From positions 124,001 to 188,000 of the forward strand of contig NZ_CP084004.1 in the NCBI RefSeq assembly GCF_020181355.1: a stretch of 64,000 nucleotides of DNA, in the 5' to 3' direction. Every line of letters begins with the position of its first letter. The first letter of the stretch is position 1. The notes under the pieces were generated by a model. The model worked only from the letters and a program-made list of their open reading frames with translations. It ran no database searches and had not been told where the DNA came from. Position numbers and translations under genes: made by a program. This document shows, piece by piece, positions 18,276-26,550 of the stretch. Origin of the DNA: Collinsella aerofaciens. GTDB taxonomy: Bacteria; Actinomycetota; Coriobacteriia; Coriobacteriales; Coriobacteriaceae.

Positions 18276-18537
18276 GCGCGAATCGTCTAGCCGATAGCTC
18301 TTCGCCGACAGCGCGTGCATCGCAAGCGGCTCGGGTACCTTTGACCGCGAGTGCTTCTGCGAGGGCGCCGAGGTGTTCCTGGACCTGTGCCGCGACGCCG
18401 CGCACGCGGCCGAGCTGCACCAGTGGAGCCAAAGGGAGTACGAGCTGCTGAGTGCCGCGCGCGGGATTGCAATGGTTTGGAAACAGAGCGGTGGCGTTAT
18501 CGAACTGTCGGCGCCGCCGCCTCACCAATTAGGCTGA
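18276..18537 (+). pseudogene. Truncated second copy of the small 16339 gene
   Basis: Right copy of the 200-bp direct repeat (18276-18475) followed by a unique tail. In the frame matching the 16339 gene a TAG stop at 18295-18297 replaces a lysine codon, and no start follows, but the frame then stays open to TGA at 18535-18537. It is therefore a 5'-broken copy. It marks the right border of the AbiE segment. Confidence 0.65.
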
Positions 18538-18696
18538 AAGCAATCCACTCCACGTGAGCTCTGCAAGTATCTCCCAACCGCCGAACACTCACCGATCGCC
18601 ATCGATCGTTCCCCAATCAGCCGGCAACTGAATCAGCGGCACAGGGTGTAAGGTAAAATGTGTAAACGGATTCAATCATTGCCAAGGAGCGAGTCG

Positions 18697-18996
18697 ATGG
18701 GATCATTTTTCAACAAAGCACTCCAGTTCCTGAGCAAGAACTGGAAGAGAATCGTCACATCACTTGGCACCCTTGCTGCGGGCCTCTTCCTCGGAAAAAG
18801 CCTAGAGAAGCACGAAGCAGAGAAAGAGTTTTCGAAGCTCCAAAAAGTAATCAGGAAGCAAGAAGCCAAACTCATAGCGCTTGAGTCAATACAGAAGAAA
18901 AGTTTCAGCGATCAAAGAAAGATACGAGAACTCAAAACAAAAATTAGAAAGCTCGAGACGCAGAAGGATTCGCTTTCAAAACCGCCAAGGAACTAG
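18697..18996 (+). CDS. Small membrane-anchored coiled-coil protein
   Basis: Unrecognised 99-residue protein. Residues about 18-36 form a hydrophobic segment (IVTSLGTLAAGLFLGKSL), and the rest is a lysine- and glutamate-rich heptad-like coiled coil. Start at 18697 follows AAGGAG at a good distance; an in-frame ATG at 18658 lacks a site. It precedes the 444-residue gene by 15 nt, so the two are a likely operon. Position next to AbiE and an IS suggests a defence or mobile function, which is inference. Confidence 0.65.
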   Translation: MGSFFNKALQFLSKNWKRIVTSLGTLAAGLFLGKSLEKHEAEKEFSKLQKVIRKQEAKLIALESIQKKSFSDQRKIRELKTKIRKLETQKDSLSKPPRN

Positions 18997-19011
18997 GTTG
19001 AGAGATCTCCA

Positions 19012-20346
19012 ATGTTTAGGAAAAAGAAGGACCCGCTTAGGGAAGTCGATGCGATCCTCCTAGATCATGAGAATCGCATCGCCGCACTCGTAGCAAATGC
19101 TGCGCTTCTCGAAGAGACAAATGTGGAAGATAGCCTCACTCCCGAGGATGAAACTGGGGTCGAGGAATGCGCACCGTCACCCATTGTCGTTCCAACCTGG
19201 AATGAGATGGTGGCACGAGCGAGCAAATTCGCTTCGGAAGAGGATAGCCTCGACAGCCTCCTGACACAGTCAGACTGTGATGAAATAGACAGCAAACTCG
19301 CCGCTCTGAATGAGGAATTCGCCGCACAGCATCGCCTTGACAAGTTTGACATCGGCATTGCAGTGATGTCGGGAATTCTAGCTGCCGCAGTGGACATGTT
19401 CCTAGTCGGCGTTCCCGCTAGAACTCACGAACAAGGCTTACGAGCACAACCCCTTGAGAACTACGTCCGCGACCAGTTTAAGAAATGGCTTCCCGAAGAC
19501 GAAATGAAAAAACTCGCCGCAACGCCTGCAGCAAAGGTCCCGTATGACGCACAATACAATGCCGGCTTTACCGAAACGTGGGTTGAAGGACTATACCCTA
19601 CGATGCACAGGCTCTACTCGCTAGGCCATGACCCGCTGCTGGGTTTTGTAGTGGGCGTGGGAGACATCCTCAACGGAACCATTACCACCGTCGACAAGAC
19701 CGGCAACGTAGTAGTTCAACAAATTGGCAGATACACAGATCGCAAGGCATCGACCGTTGCCGAAGCCCTCATCAGACAGTTCATCCATCTCAAAACCGAT
19801 GTGAACACCGCCATGGGTCTCCCGGCGCCCCTCATGGGACTGTTCAATATTATGCAGTTTGGCGAACTTGGGACGGAGAAGCAAACAGTTGCCGAGATTG
19901 TCCAAGGCATGTACTACGAAGGCTACGACTTCGAACACTTCTGCGCGCAGAGCATCCCCACCATGCTCGCCGAGATCGCGGTGCGAGTCTCATACTTCTC
20001 CAAACGAATCCATGAGGGGCATAGCGTGAAGGAGTCCATCCCGTTCTCCAAGAACAGGGAGAAGCATCCCAAGCTCGCCACTATGCTGTTCCTGGCACAT
20101 TCAGTTGCCGCGGGTATCGATGCCGGCAGGATATACTTCTCGAAGAATCCAATGGAGCTCAGCTACCCTGAGATGGCCACCTTTGCCGTTTACGCCATGG
20201 GACAGCTGAAGTGGTCTTTGGTGAAGAAGCCCAATCTCAGACACAAGCACATCATGCAAGCACTTGATCTCGAGCTGCAGGAACTTGCGAAATCATCCGA
20301 AGAAAGGCTTGAAAACATGAAGGGTTTTGAGTTCATCTTCGCTTAA
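19012..20346 (+). CDS. Uncharacterised 444-residue protein of a two-gene module
   Basis: No known family recognised. An acidic N-terminal region (residues 1-105) precedes a hydrophobic stretch (FDIGIAVMSGILAAAVDMFL, about 113-132). Next come a segment YSLGHDPLLGFVVGVGDIL (about 203-221), an AEALIRQFIHLKTDVN helix, a MYYEGYDFEHF block near residue 302 and two further moderately hydrophobic helices. The last 40 residues are charged. Base composition is less G+C-rich than the flanking purine genes. It could be a membrane-associated effector paired with the upstream coiled-coil protein. Confidence 0.7.
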   Translation: MFRKKKDPLREVDAILLDHENRIAALVANAALLEETNVEDSLTPEDETGVEECAPSPIVVPTWNEMVARASKFASEEDSLDSLLTQSDCDEIDSKLAALNEEFAAQHRLDKFDIGIAVMSGILAAAVDMFLVGVPARTHEQGLRAQPLENYVRDQFKKWLPEDEMKKLAATPAAKVPYDAQYNAGFTETWVEGLYPTMHRLYSLGHDPLLGFVVGVGDILNGTITTVDKTGNVVVQQIGRYTDRKASTVAEALIRQFIHLKTDVNTAMGLPAPLMGLFNIMQFGELGTEKQTVAEIVQGMYYEGYDFEHFCAQSIPTMLAEIAVRVSYFSKRIHEGHSVKESIPFSKNREKHPKLATMLFLAHSVAAGIDAGRIYFSKNPMELSYPEMATFAVYAMGQLKWSLVKKPNLRHKHIMQALDLELQELAKSSEERLENMKGFEFIFA

Positions 20347-20636
20347 AACTGAGAAGTTGAACCTTTCCGATTTTATTAAAGTCGGAAGCTCCCTCCGGCA
20401 CATAGGCAGCATAGGCCCGACGTCGCCCGTTTGCAAACGGAGAACCGTCTCGCAGTCTAGCCATCTTCCGGCTGGACGTTTCACGTGCGAGATTGCAATG
20501 ACGCAATCGGCATCAGTCGTGGCATAGGATCCGCCTGCAATAGCCGCTTGCCGACACGCTCCGTTTTAACGACATTTAGGTGGATATCGTAAAACTAATC
20601 GGCCATCTGCTTCAACAGCACTGAAAGGAGCCAGTC

Positions 20637-20831
20637 ATAGGCTTCACACTCGCATCGCGTAAAGTTACGAGTATTTCGGAATACGTTCACAAAGAAATGA
20701 GCACCCACATTGAGTCCATCACCGTCGACAGAGGGGGCACCTTTATCTTTAAAGCCTGGATCCCGATGAACGTGAATCAGATCAAACGCGCCTGTGCTCG
20801 GTTGGCCAAGGAGCAGGCCGGGGATTGCTGA
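20637..20831 (+). CDS. Possible 64-residue protein with ATA start (or 44 residues from ATG 20697)
   Basis: A perfect AAAGGAG site at 20624-20630 is followed after 6 nt by ATA, then an open frame of 64 codons with coding-like composition (DRGGTFIFKAWIPMNVNQIK). The only internal ATG (20697) has no good ribosome binding site. Either ATA is used as a rare start or an ATG has mutated, leaving a decayed gene. The opposite strand is also open here, so coding is uncertain. The preceding 290 bases (20347-20636) hold no gene that I can support. Confidence 0.35.
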   Translation: MGFTLASRKVTSISEYVHKEMSTHIESITVDRGGTFIFKAWIPMNVNQIKRACARLAKEQAGDC

Positions 20832-20837
20832 TTGATC

Positions 20838-20933
20838 GTGAAATACCTGACCGCTTTGATCTCGTCCCTCACGGCGCTCATCGGACTTTCCGAGGCGCCC
20901 AAGCAGCGATCGAAGCAAAGAAAGACGATATGA
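20838..20933 (+). CDS. Possible 31-residue hydrophobic peptide
   Basis: Starting with GTG 7 nt after the preceding stop, the frame encodes a hydrophobic helix (YLTALISSLTALIGL) and a basic tail (KQRSKQRKTI), the layout of many small membrane toxins and holin-like peptides. There is no separate ribosome binding site, so expression would need coupling. It ends just at the apparent left end of the IS110 element. It could be chance. Confidence 0.28.
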   Translation: MKYLTALISSLTALIGLSEAPKQRSKQRKTI

Positions 20934-20939
20934 GAAAGC

Positions 20940-22440
20940 CATTTGGGTCGCCTCCCCCGCGGCGCAGCTTCTTTCCGCGGGCTCGGGATGCCACAATGGG
21001 CTTTGAGTATCGGCCCGTGCGGTAGCCCTTACCGCACCTGCGGGGAGGAGGCTTCCCATGCCCCATGTTACCTCCATCGGCCTGGACGTCCACGCGCGAT
21101 CGGTCGCCGCCGCGGCGTTCAACCCCTTCACCGGCGAGGTGGTGCACCGTGACTTCGGGACGGACGCCGCCGAGATCGCGGAGTGGGCCCTCGGGTTCGA
21201 GGAGCCCAGGGCCTGCTACGAGAGCGGCCCCACCGGCTTCCACATGGCGCGCGAGCTGCGCGCGCTCGGCCTCGACTGCGCCGTGGCAGCCGTCTCCAAG
21301 ATGCAGAGGCCAGCGGCGGACGCGCGCCGCAAGAACGACCGGCGCGACGCCGAGTTCATCGCCCGCATGCTCGCCACCCACAACATCGTGGAGGTCCCGC
21401 TGCCCGATGCGGCCGTCGAGGCCGCCCGGGACCTCGACCGCGCCCTCGACGACGCCACGGCGGAGTACCGCCGCGCCAGGCAGCGCCTCAACATGTTCCT
21501 GATCAGGCTGGGCCACGTCTGGGACGAGCGCAACGCCGACGGGGCGAGGAAGGGATCCTGGACGCGCGCCCACTGGAGGTGGATATCCGGGATCAGGCTC
21601 GAGGGGCCCCAGCGCGACGTGCTCGAGTACTACGTCACGGCCGCGAGGTGCGCGGAGTCGGACCGCCGGCAGCTCGAGAAGAAGGTGCTCGCCCTCGCCC
21701 GGACCGACCGGTGGCGCCCGGCCGTCGAGGCGCTCTCCTGCATCAAGGGAATCGACACCCTGACGGCCTTCAGGCTCGCAGCCGAGGCGGGCTCCTTCAC
21801 GAGGTTCCGGACGGCCCCGGCCTTCGCGAGCTGGTGCGGGCTGGTCCCGTCGGAGCGCTCGAGCGGCGAGACCGAGCGGCGCGGCGGGATAACCAAGACG
21901 GGCAACCGGCTCGCCAGGACGGCACTGGTGGAGTCGGCGTGGCACTACCTGACGTGCACGCCCCGCCCGAAGGCCCCGGCGCCCGGCGCGGACGTCCCCG
22001 CGGCGATCCGGGCGCGCGCCGACGACTGCACCGCCAGGCTCTGCCGCCGCCGCGAGGCGCTGGCGGCGGCGGGCAAGAGCTCGTGCAAGGCAAACGCCGC
22101 CGTCGCGCGCGAGCTCGCCTGCTGGGTCTGGGAGATCGGGCGCCGGGCGGAGGGGACCCTCGGCTGACCCCGTCGGACAACAAGCCTCCCGCCGGGAGGG
22201 CCCGCGCCTCGACGCATCGCCGGCGCGCGTTCACGAGCCCTTTTTGGGCAGCCCAAGGGCCGCGCCCGTGAACAAGACTGGTTTCGGACGAGCGCGCCGG
22301 ACGGAGAATCGAAATGCGGTGGGGTGCGCGGACATACCGGGCTGACCGCCGGCAGCGCGCCCGCAAGAGCCCGCGGATATTAGCTTGCCAGGCAAGCGTC
22401 GACTAAACGTGCAGCGTGCGCGGGCCCTCCCGACGGGAAA
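20940..22440 (+). mobile_element. IS110-family insertion sequence
   Basis: A transposase gene flanked by non-coding ends, with much higher G+C than the adjoining DNA. The left end (about 120 nt) folds into two hairpins: CCCGCGG 20956-20962 with CCGCGGG 20975-20981, and GTGCGGTA 21017-21024 with TACCGCAC 21030-21037. The right non-coding part is about 270 nt. IS110 elements encode a bridge RNA in one non-coding end. Exact boundaries cannot be fixed because this family lacks long terminal inverted repeats. Confidence 0.75.
21058..22167 (+). CDS. IS110-family DEDD transposase
   Basis: The 369-residue protein has the RuvC-like DEDD domain at its N-terminus (GLDVHARSVAAAAF; YESGPTGF; KNDRRDAEFIARML) and the C-terminal Transposase_20 region (IKGIDTLTAFRLAAEAG; SWCGLVPSERSSGE; TKTGNRLART), which contains the family serine. 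It catalyses RNA-guided recombination in characterised relatives. Start at 21058 follows GGGGAGGAGG. Intact and full length, so the element may be active. Confidence 0.92.
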   Translation: MPHVTSIGLDVHARSVAAAAFNPFTGEVVHRDFGTDAAEIAEWALGFEEPRACYESGPTGFHMARELRALGLDCAVAAVSKMQRPAADARRKNDRRDAEFIARMLATHNIVEVPLPDAAVEAARDLDRALDDATAEYRRARQRLNMFLIRLGHVWDERNADGARKGSWTRAHWRWISGIRLEGPQRDVLEYYVTAARCAESDRRQLEKKVLALARTDRWRPAVEALSCIKGIDTLTAFRLAAEAGSFTRFRTAPAFASWCGLVPSERSSGETERRGGITKTGNRLARTALVESAWHYLTCTPRPKAPAPGADVPAAIRARADDCTARLCRRREALAAAGKSSCKANAAVARELACWVWEIGRRAEGTLG

Positions 22441-22442
22441 CG

Positions 22443-22467
22443 AAAAAGCCCGGTTTAAAACCGGGCT
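22443..22467 (-). terminator. Intrinsic terminator (minus strand)
   Basis: AGCCCGGTTT and its complement AAACCGGGCT form a 10-bp stem; reading on the minus strand it is followed by TTTTT. It ends transcription coming from the broken gene region at 22.5-23.1 kb and shields the IS110 element. Confidence 0.75.
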
Positions 22468-22661
22468 CGAACAAACACGCCTATTGACAATGGCTTTCTC
22501 ATATTAGCAGCATTCGAAGCATAACAAGTCGCTGCCATTAAGGCACCGACCTCTTGACCAAGCAACGGCGTTTCCCAGCTCTCCAGAACTTGGGCTGCCG
22601 TCAACTTTATTCTATCCGCGAGCATCTGGTTTACCAAATGGATTTTCGGTAAAGGAAGCAC
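22455..22661 (-). other. Unrecognised 68-codon open frame before the terminator
   Basis: A minus-strand frame with coding-like composition (LLGQEVGALMAATCYAS) that runs into the terminator stem, so its last codons are probably not native. I do not recognise it; it may be the C-terminal scrap of a larger protein cut by the IS110 insertion. Confidence 0.25.
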
Positions 22662-22679
22662 GGCACGCCCGCAAAACCA

Positions 22680-23070
22680 CTACGCCCCAAGTGCCGCCAT
22701 GGGGATCACCGCCACGCCGTCGTCGCGTGTGTAGGCAATGCTCCCCTTTCCAACCACAACCGCCAAAAACGCCGGCGCGGCATTCTGGGCGGCAGGATTG
22801 GAGAGCACTTTCCTCTCCAGCGCCTTGAGATTTCTCGCTCCATCGTCTGCTTTCGCATCACTCAGCTTGACCTCGATGGCTCCCATCCGCACAGGTCCTC
22901 GGTCAGCTTGAGCCTGTTGAAGAGATCCAGGTGCGCAGCGATGGTCCTCTCGTCGGGGCCCGTCTCACCGTACGAGGCGTCCTTTATGAGCGTCTTGTAC
23001 GTGACAGCCTGGCTCTCGTTCATGGCAAGAGCTCGCAAAAGGCCGTGTGCAAGCTCGGGCGATCATGCGA
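22680..23070 (-). pseudogene. Remnant of a DUF4143-type ATPase
   Basis: The 3' part encodes the typical C-terminus (GAIEVKLSDAKADDGARNL; FLAVVVGKGSIAYTRDDGV), while the upstream part in another frame encodes the middle HTH region (NESQAVTYKTLIKDASYGE; LDLFNRLKLTEDLCG). The two frames meet at about 22890, where an internal deletion joins them. The Walker-containing N-terminal half is missing. Clearly broken. Confidence 0.7.
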
Positions 23071-23206
23071 TATACGAAATTACGCCATTCTCAATGCTGT
23101 TTTTACGCCGTTCTCAATGTAGTTTTTACGCCATTTTCATTGTAGGTTTTACGCTTGGCATCCTTAGCGCGACCCATTCCGAGCAATCACATCAGAGCGC
23201 GCTTGG

Positions 23207-24598
23207 TTATCTCCGCTCGCACATCTCGGCAAATGAAATCAGCTTGGTATCTCCCCTGCTCGCCGCAGCTTCCTGACATCCTTGCGTAAAGCCACGCTTC
23301 GAGAAGATCACGTAGCTTTTATGCTGACGCCTAAAGAGCTCGCTTCGGTACACGAGCTTTTCCAGAACATCCTCGCCTGCCGGTTCGTTACGCCATTTGC
23401 ACTCCGCAAAGAGCGCCGCGCCCTCTCCGTCGTCGACAATCAAATCGATCTCTTCCTGCGTACGCGTCCGATTGTCCGTTCCCCACCAACGGCCAACTGT
23501 TGCCGGCACCACACCAAGTTCGCCCGCGCGTGCGAGTTCGTACACGTATTGTCTGCATATAAGCTCAAAGACCGTACCCATGTAATCCGATACGTGCGGC
23601 TCAATGCGCCTATACGCCATCTCGGCCATATCGTTTTGAATCAGCCCAATGTTCTGCGGCACAAACTTGTACCAGAACCTAAACATCTGGTCGCTCAGCA
23701 GATACACGGCTCGCTTATTGCTCGTCTCGTTTAGGGGCAGCTCGCGCTCGACAATCCCAAGCGACGCCAGCTTATCCACATAGCTCTTTACGTTGCTCGC
23801 AGGGATTCCCATAGAGCTCGCAATCTCTGAGATCTTCGAGCGCCCCTGGGCAATTGCTTGCACGATCGCATCATATTGCTCGGGATTGCGGCACTCTTGC
23901 AATAGCAGGTTACTCGGCTCCTCAAAGAGATAGCCCGTAGGAGTAAGAAAAAGACGTTTGATGTTGTCCTCGAGCGATACGGTAGGATCGACTTTCTCGA
24001 TATATGCAGGAATGCCGCCCGTCATGCCATAGCAAACCGCAGCGTCTTCGCGACCCATGCTCTGCCACAAGCCGAGGGTCGTCGTAAAATCCAGCGGCAT
24101 GATCTTAAACTGGGCCGTACGCCTACCGTATAGCGGACTCTCGTAGCCCAGCACCTGCTCTTCCATGAACGAAAGCGACGACCCGCACAGGATAAGCATG
24201 AGCTTGGTCTCTTTGTACAAGTGATCGATCTTGTCTTGCAGCAACGAGCTGATCTCGGGATTCGATTGGGCGAGATAGGGATACTCGTCAATCACGACAA
24301 TCAAACGTTCCGTGCGAGCCATGGTGGCCAACGCATCGAACGCCTCGTCAAAACTACGAAACGACACACCTGCAGCACCAACCGAACCCGCAAGTATCGC
24401 CTGGCTAAAGCCGTGCAGGTTTGCCACTGCATTGGTACGACGAGCTTGAAAGTAAATAGCCTTCTTGCCTTGGATAAACTCTGTGATAAGACGCGTTTTA
24501 CCCACGCGACGGCGGCCGTAAATCACAGGCATTTCAAAGGAGCCCGTGCCATACAGTCGATTGAGCTCGGACATTTCCACTGTTCTTCCGATAAACAT
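23207..24598 (-). CDS. Solitary AAA ATPase with DUF234-type C-terminal domain
   Basis: The 463-residue protein shows Walker A (YGRRRVGKTRLI, about residue 27) and Walker B (LIVVIDEYPYL, about 100), a central winged helix (SEIASSMGIPASNVKSYVDKL), then a restriction-endonuclease-like C-terminal region (EEIDLIVDDGEGAALFAECKW). Such archaeal-type ATPases are common in gut anaerobes and of unknown function, often in mobile or defence settings. The start is preceded by AAGGAAGG and by a 56-bp palindrome. Confidence 0.85.
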   Translation of the reverse strand: MFIGRTVEMSELNRLYGTGSFEMPVIYGRRRVGKTRLITEFIQGKKAIYFQARRTNAVANLHGFSQAILAGSVGAAGVSFRSFDEAFDALATMARTERLIVVIDEYPYLAQSNPEISSLLQDKIDHLYKETKLMLILCGSSLSFMEEQVLGYESPLYGRRTAQFKIMPLDFTTTLGLWQSMGREDAAVCYGMTGGIPAYIEKVDPTVSLEDNIKRLFLTPTGYLFEEPSNLLLQECRNPEQYDAIVQAIAQGRSKISEIASSMGIPASNVKSYVDKLASLGIVERELPLNETSNKRAVYLLSDQMFRFWYKFVPQNIGLIQNDMAEMAYRRIEPHVSDYMGTVFELICRQYVYELARAGELGVVPATVGRWWGTDNRTRTQEEIDLIVDDGEGAALFAECKWRNEPAGEDVLEKLVYRSELFRRQHKSYVIFSKRGFTQGCQEAAASRGDTKLISFAEMCERR

Positions 24599-24613
24599 AG
24601 GGCCATCCTTCCT

Positions 24614-24669
24614 TTGCGTTATAGCTAGCTATATTATACCTTCCTATAATATAGCTAGCTATAACGCAA
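24614..24669. repeat. 56-bp near-perfect palindrome upstream of the ATPase
   Basis: Two 25-nt perfect inverted arms (24614-24638, 24645-24669) surround CCTTCC. Each arm holds the inner palindrome ATAGCTAGCTAT and a TATAAT-like end. It lies 15 bp upstream of the ATPase start and could be a promoter with overlapping operator, or a small mobile palindrome. The very high AT content contrasts with the surroundings. Confidence 0.8.
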
Positions 24670-24720
24670 TTCGACAAGCGGCGCACGCAAAAGGGGCGGT
24701 ACACCCCCGCACGTGGACCG

Positions 24721-24954
24721 TTCCGGAAAATGTATCCCGTTCTGGAGCCAAAAACTGGGCCGTAGTTTCCGCCAAGCATGCCATCCGGAAAGCGTGTCCC
24801 GTTCTGAGCCTGAATTCTGGGATGCACTTTCCGCTGAAGCTTCTACCGGAAAGCGAATCCCATTCTGAGCGTCGAATCCGGGACGCAGTTTCCGGTTGAG
24901 GGCTGTTCCGGAAAGCTTGTCCCGTTCCGAGCGGCAATTCCGGGTCACGGTTTC
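24721..24954. repeat. Hairpin array 1 (four units of about 62 nt)
   Basis: Four consecutive units beginning CCGGAAA at about 24723, 24785, 24846 and 24908. Each unit reads CCGGAAA, a few variable bases, a TCCCGTTCTGAGC-like core, a short loop, then TGGGA-GCA-CTTTCCG. The two halves of a unit are inverted complements, so each can form a stem-loop. The gap between the ATPase and the AbiEi-like gene (24599-25251) holds this array, the 56-bp palindrome and nothing coding that I can support. Confidence 0.8.
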
Positions 24955-25251
24955 CTCAGGTACAAGGCGACAGTCCGCCGCCCTTATCACATGCCTTCAA
25001 ATATGCGATCCAGAAACACAAAACAGCAGATAGAATGCTCTTTTTCAAAAAGTACACGTCCCGAAACTTACCAAGACTTCATATCCAGCTACCGTTCACG
25101 GTCGCCGATTACCGCCCACCGATTCAAACAAGAAATATGTCGCCAAAAGCAGGCCATCTACCTGCATGGTTAGATTTTGGTCAGCTTTTGGTCAGCTGAG
25201 CGGCAAGTTCCAGCTGATACGTTTTTGCTACCCAAAAGGAGGCGGTAGCTC

Positions 25252-26250
25252 ATGACCCATTGCAATGACCAACTCATCGACCAACTGCTCACTCAAGCCG
25301 AACAAGAGGGCCGCTGTCTGATTCCCCCGAGCGCGGCGATCCGAAAAGCGCTCCTTCGGCGCACCGGCGGCACGGTTGTCTCGCTCATGCCGGGGTTGTT
25401 TGCGCGAAAAACGCGCTGGGATGAACTCAACCGAGCGCAACGCCATTGCGAGATTATCCGCGCCCTTGCGATCATCCATCCCGATTGGACGTTCTGCTCG
25501 TTTTCGGCAGCTTGCCTGCTGGGGCTCGAGGTCTCGTGGCGGCACCTGAACGTCGTGCATGTTTGCAGCTCGACAAAGCCGTCGGCTCGTCCGGGCTCAC
25601 ATATTCAGCGGCACCAGATCGAGCCGGCCGGAGCAATACGCAGAGCCGGCATATCGGTAACGCCGCCCATCCAAACGGTCACAGATTGCCTGCTGCAAAC
25701 TGGTTTTGCCGACGGCATGCCCATTGCCGATTCGGCGATCTTAAAGCTCGGCCTTGCACGGGAACAGCTGATGGAGGCCGTTGAGCAACGAGCGACTGCC
25801 CGCAATGGTCGCGCAATTCGCACCGCCCTCACGACACTTCGATATGCCGACGCCCGCGCCGAGAGCGGCGGGGAATCGGTCGCCCGAGCCGTCATGATCG
25901 AGACGGGCTTTGCGCCCGACTGGCTTCAATACGAGCTGACGGACCCCTTCGATTCGGCCAAGCCCATACGAACGGACTTTGCCTGGGAGCGCCAGGCGCG
26001 GGAACTCACGCTGGGCGAGCTCGACGGGCTCATCAAATATACCGACCAGACCATGCTGGCCGGACGCACCACCGCCGAGGCGCTCGTTGCCGAACGACAG
26101 CGCGAGGCGTACCTATCGCTCTACGGTCACCCTCTGCTGCGCTTTACCATGAACGAGGTCCGCTCGACAGGAATGCTCGCCAAAAAGCTGCAGACGGCAG
26201 GCATCCAGCAGACCGCGCTGCCGACATGGCTCAACGATATTGAGCTGTAG
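25252..26250 (+). CDS. AbiEi-like regulator with nuclease-like C-terminal domain
   Basis: The 332-residue protein resembles the solitary AbiEi-type proteins of actinobacteria: an N-terminal winged-helix region, the SFSAACLLGL segment, and a C-terminal part with an E-D-ExD/K-like arrangement (ESGGES; RTDFAWER; LGELDGLIKY) suggestive of a PD-(D/E)xK or Vsr-like fold. No AbiEii partner is adjacent. AAAAGGAGG precedes the ATG. It is bracketed by two arrays of related hairpins. Function unknown. Confidence 0.7.
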   Translation: MTHCNDQLIDQLLTQAEQEGRCLIPPSAAIRKALLRRTGGTVVSLMPGLFARKTRWDELNRAQRHCEIIRALAIIHPDWTFCSFSAACLLGLEVSWRHLNVVHVCSSTKPSARPGSHIQRHQIEPAGAIRRAGISVTPPIQTVTDCLLQTGFADGMPIADSAILKLGLAREQLMEAVEQRATARNGRAIRTALTTLRYADARAESGGESVARAVMIETGFAPDWLQYELTDPFDSAKPIRTDFAWERQARELTLGELDGLIKYTDQTMLAGRTTAEALVAERQREAYLSLYGHPLLRFTMNEVRSTGMLAKKLQTAGIQQTALPTWLNDIEL

Positions 26251-26283
26251 GAGCTGCTGAGCTTATGCCCGCCTGCCCACCAA

Positions 26284-26550
26284 ACTGGGACACACTTTCC
26301 GGTTGGCAGCACCCGCGAAAACCATGTCCCAAATTGAGCGCTCAAAACGGGATGTACTTTCCAGATGGCATGCCTAGCGGAAACCGTGTCCCGGAATCAA
26401 GGCCTAGAACGGGACAGACTTTCCGGTTGAAGCGCCCAGCGGAAACTGCATCCCGGAATAGACGCTCAAACTGGGACGCAGTTTCCGGTTTCCTGCTGTT
26501 CCGGAAAGCACGTCCCATTCTGGAGCCGAAATCTGGGACGCAGTTTCCGT
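26284..26550. repeat. Hairpin array 2 (about four and a half units)
   Basis: Units of the same design as at 24721-24954: CGGAAA, variable bases, GTCCC or ATCCC, loop, CGGGA or TGGGA, GCAGTTTCCGG. Unit starts are near 26316, 26378, 26440 and 26502, again a period of about 62 nt, preceded by a half unit. The array fills most of the 420 nt between the AbiEi-like gene and the 3' end of xdhD. Confidence 0.8.

Noticed and set aside
20595-21131. Minus-strand 178-codon frame across the IS110 left end
   Set aside because: It crosses the IS boundary and overlaps the transposase start; composition is not consistent along its length.
24721-24954. Repeat array as a possible CRISPR
   Set aside because: Units are contiguous palindromes of about 62 nt that vary throughout; there are no identical repeats separated by unique spacers and no cas genes.
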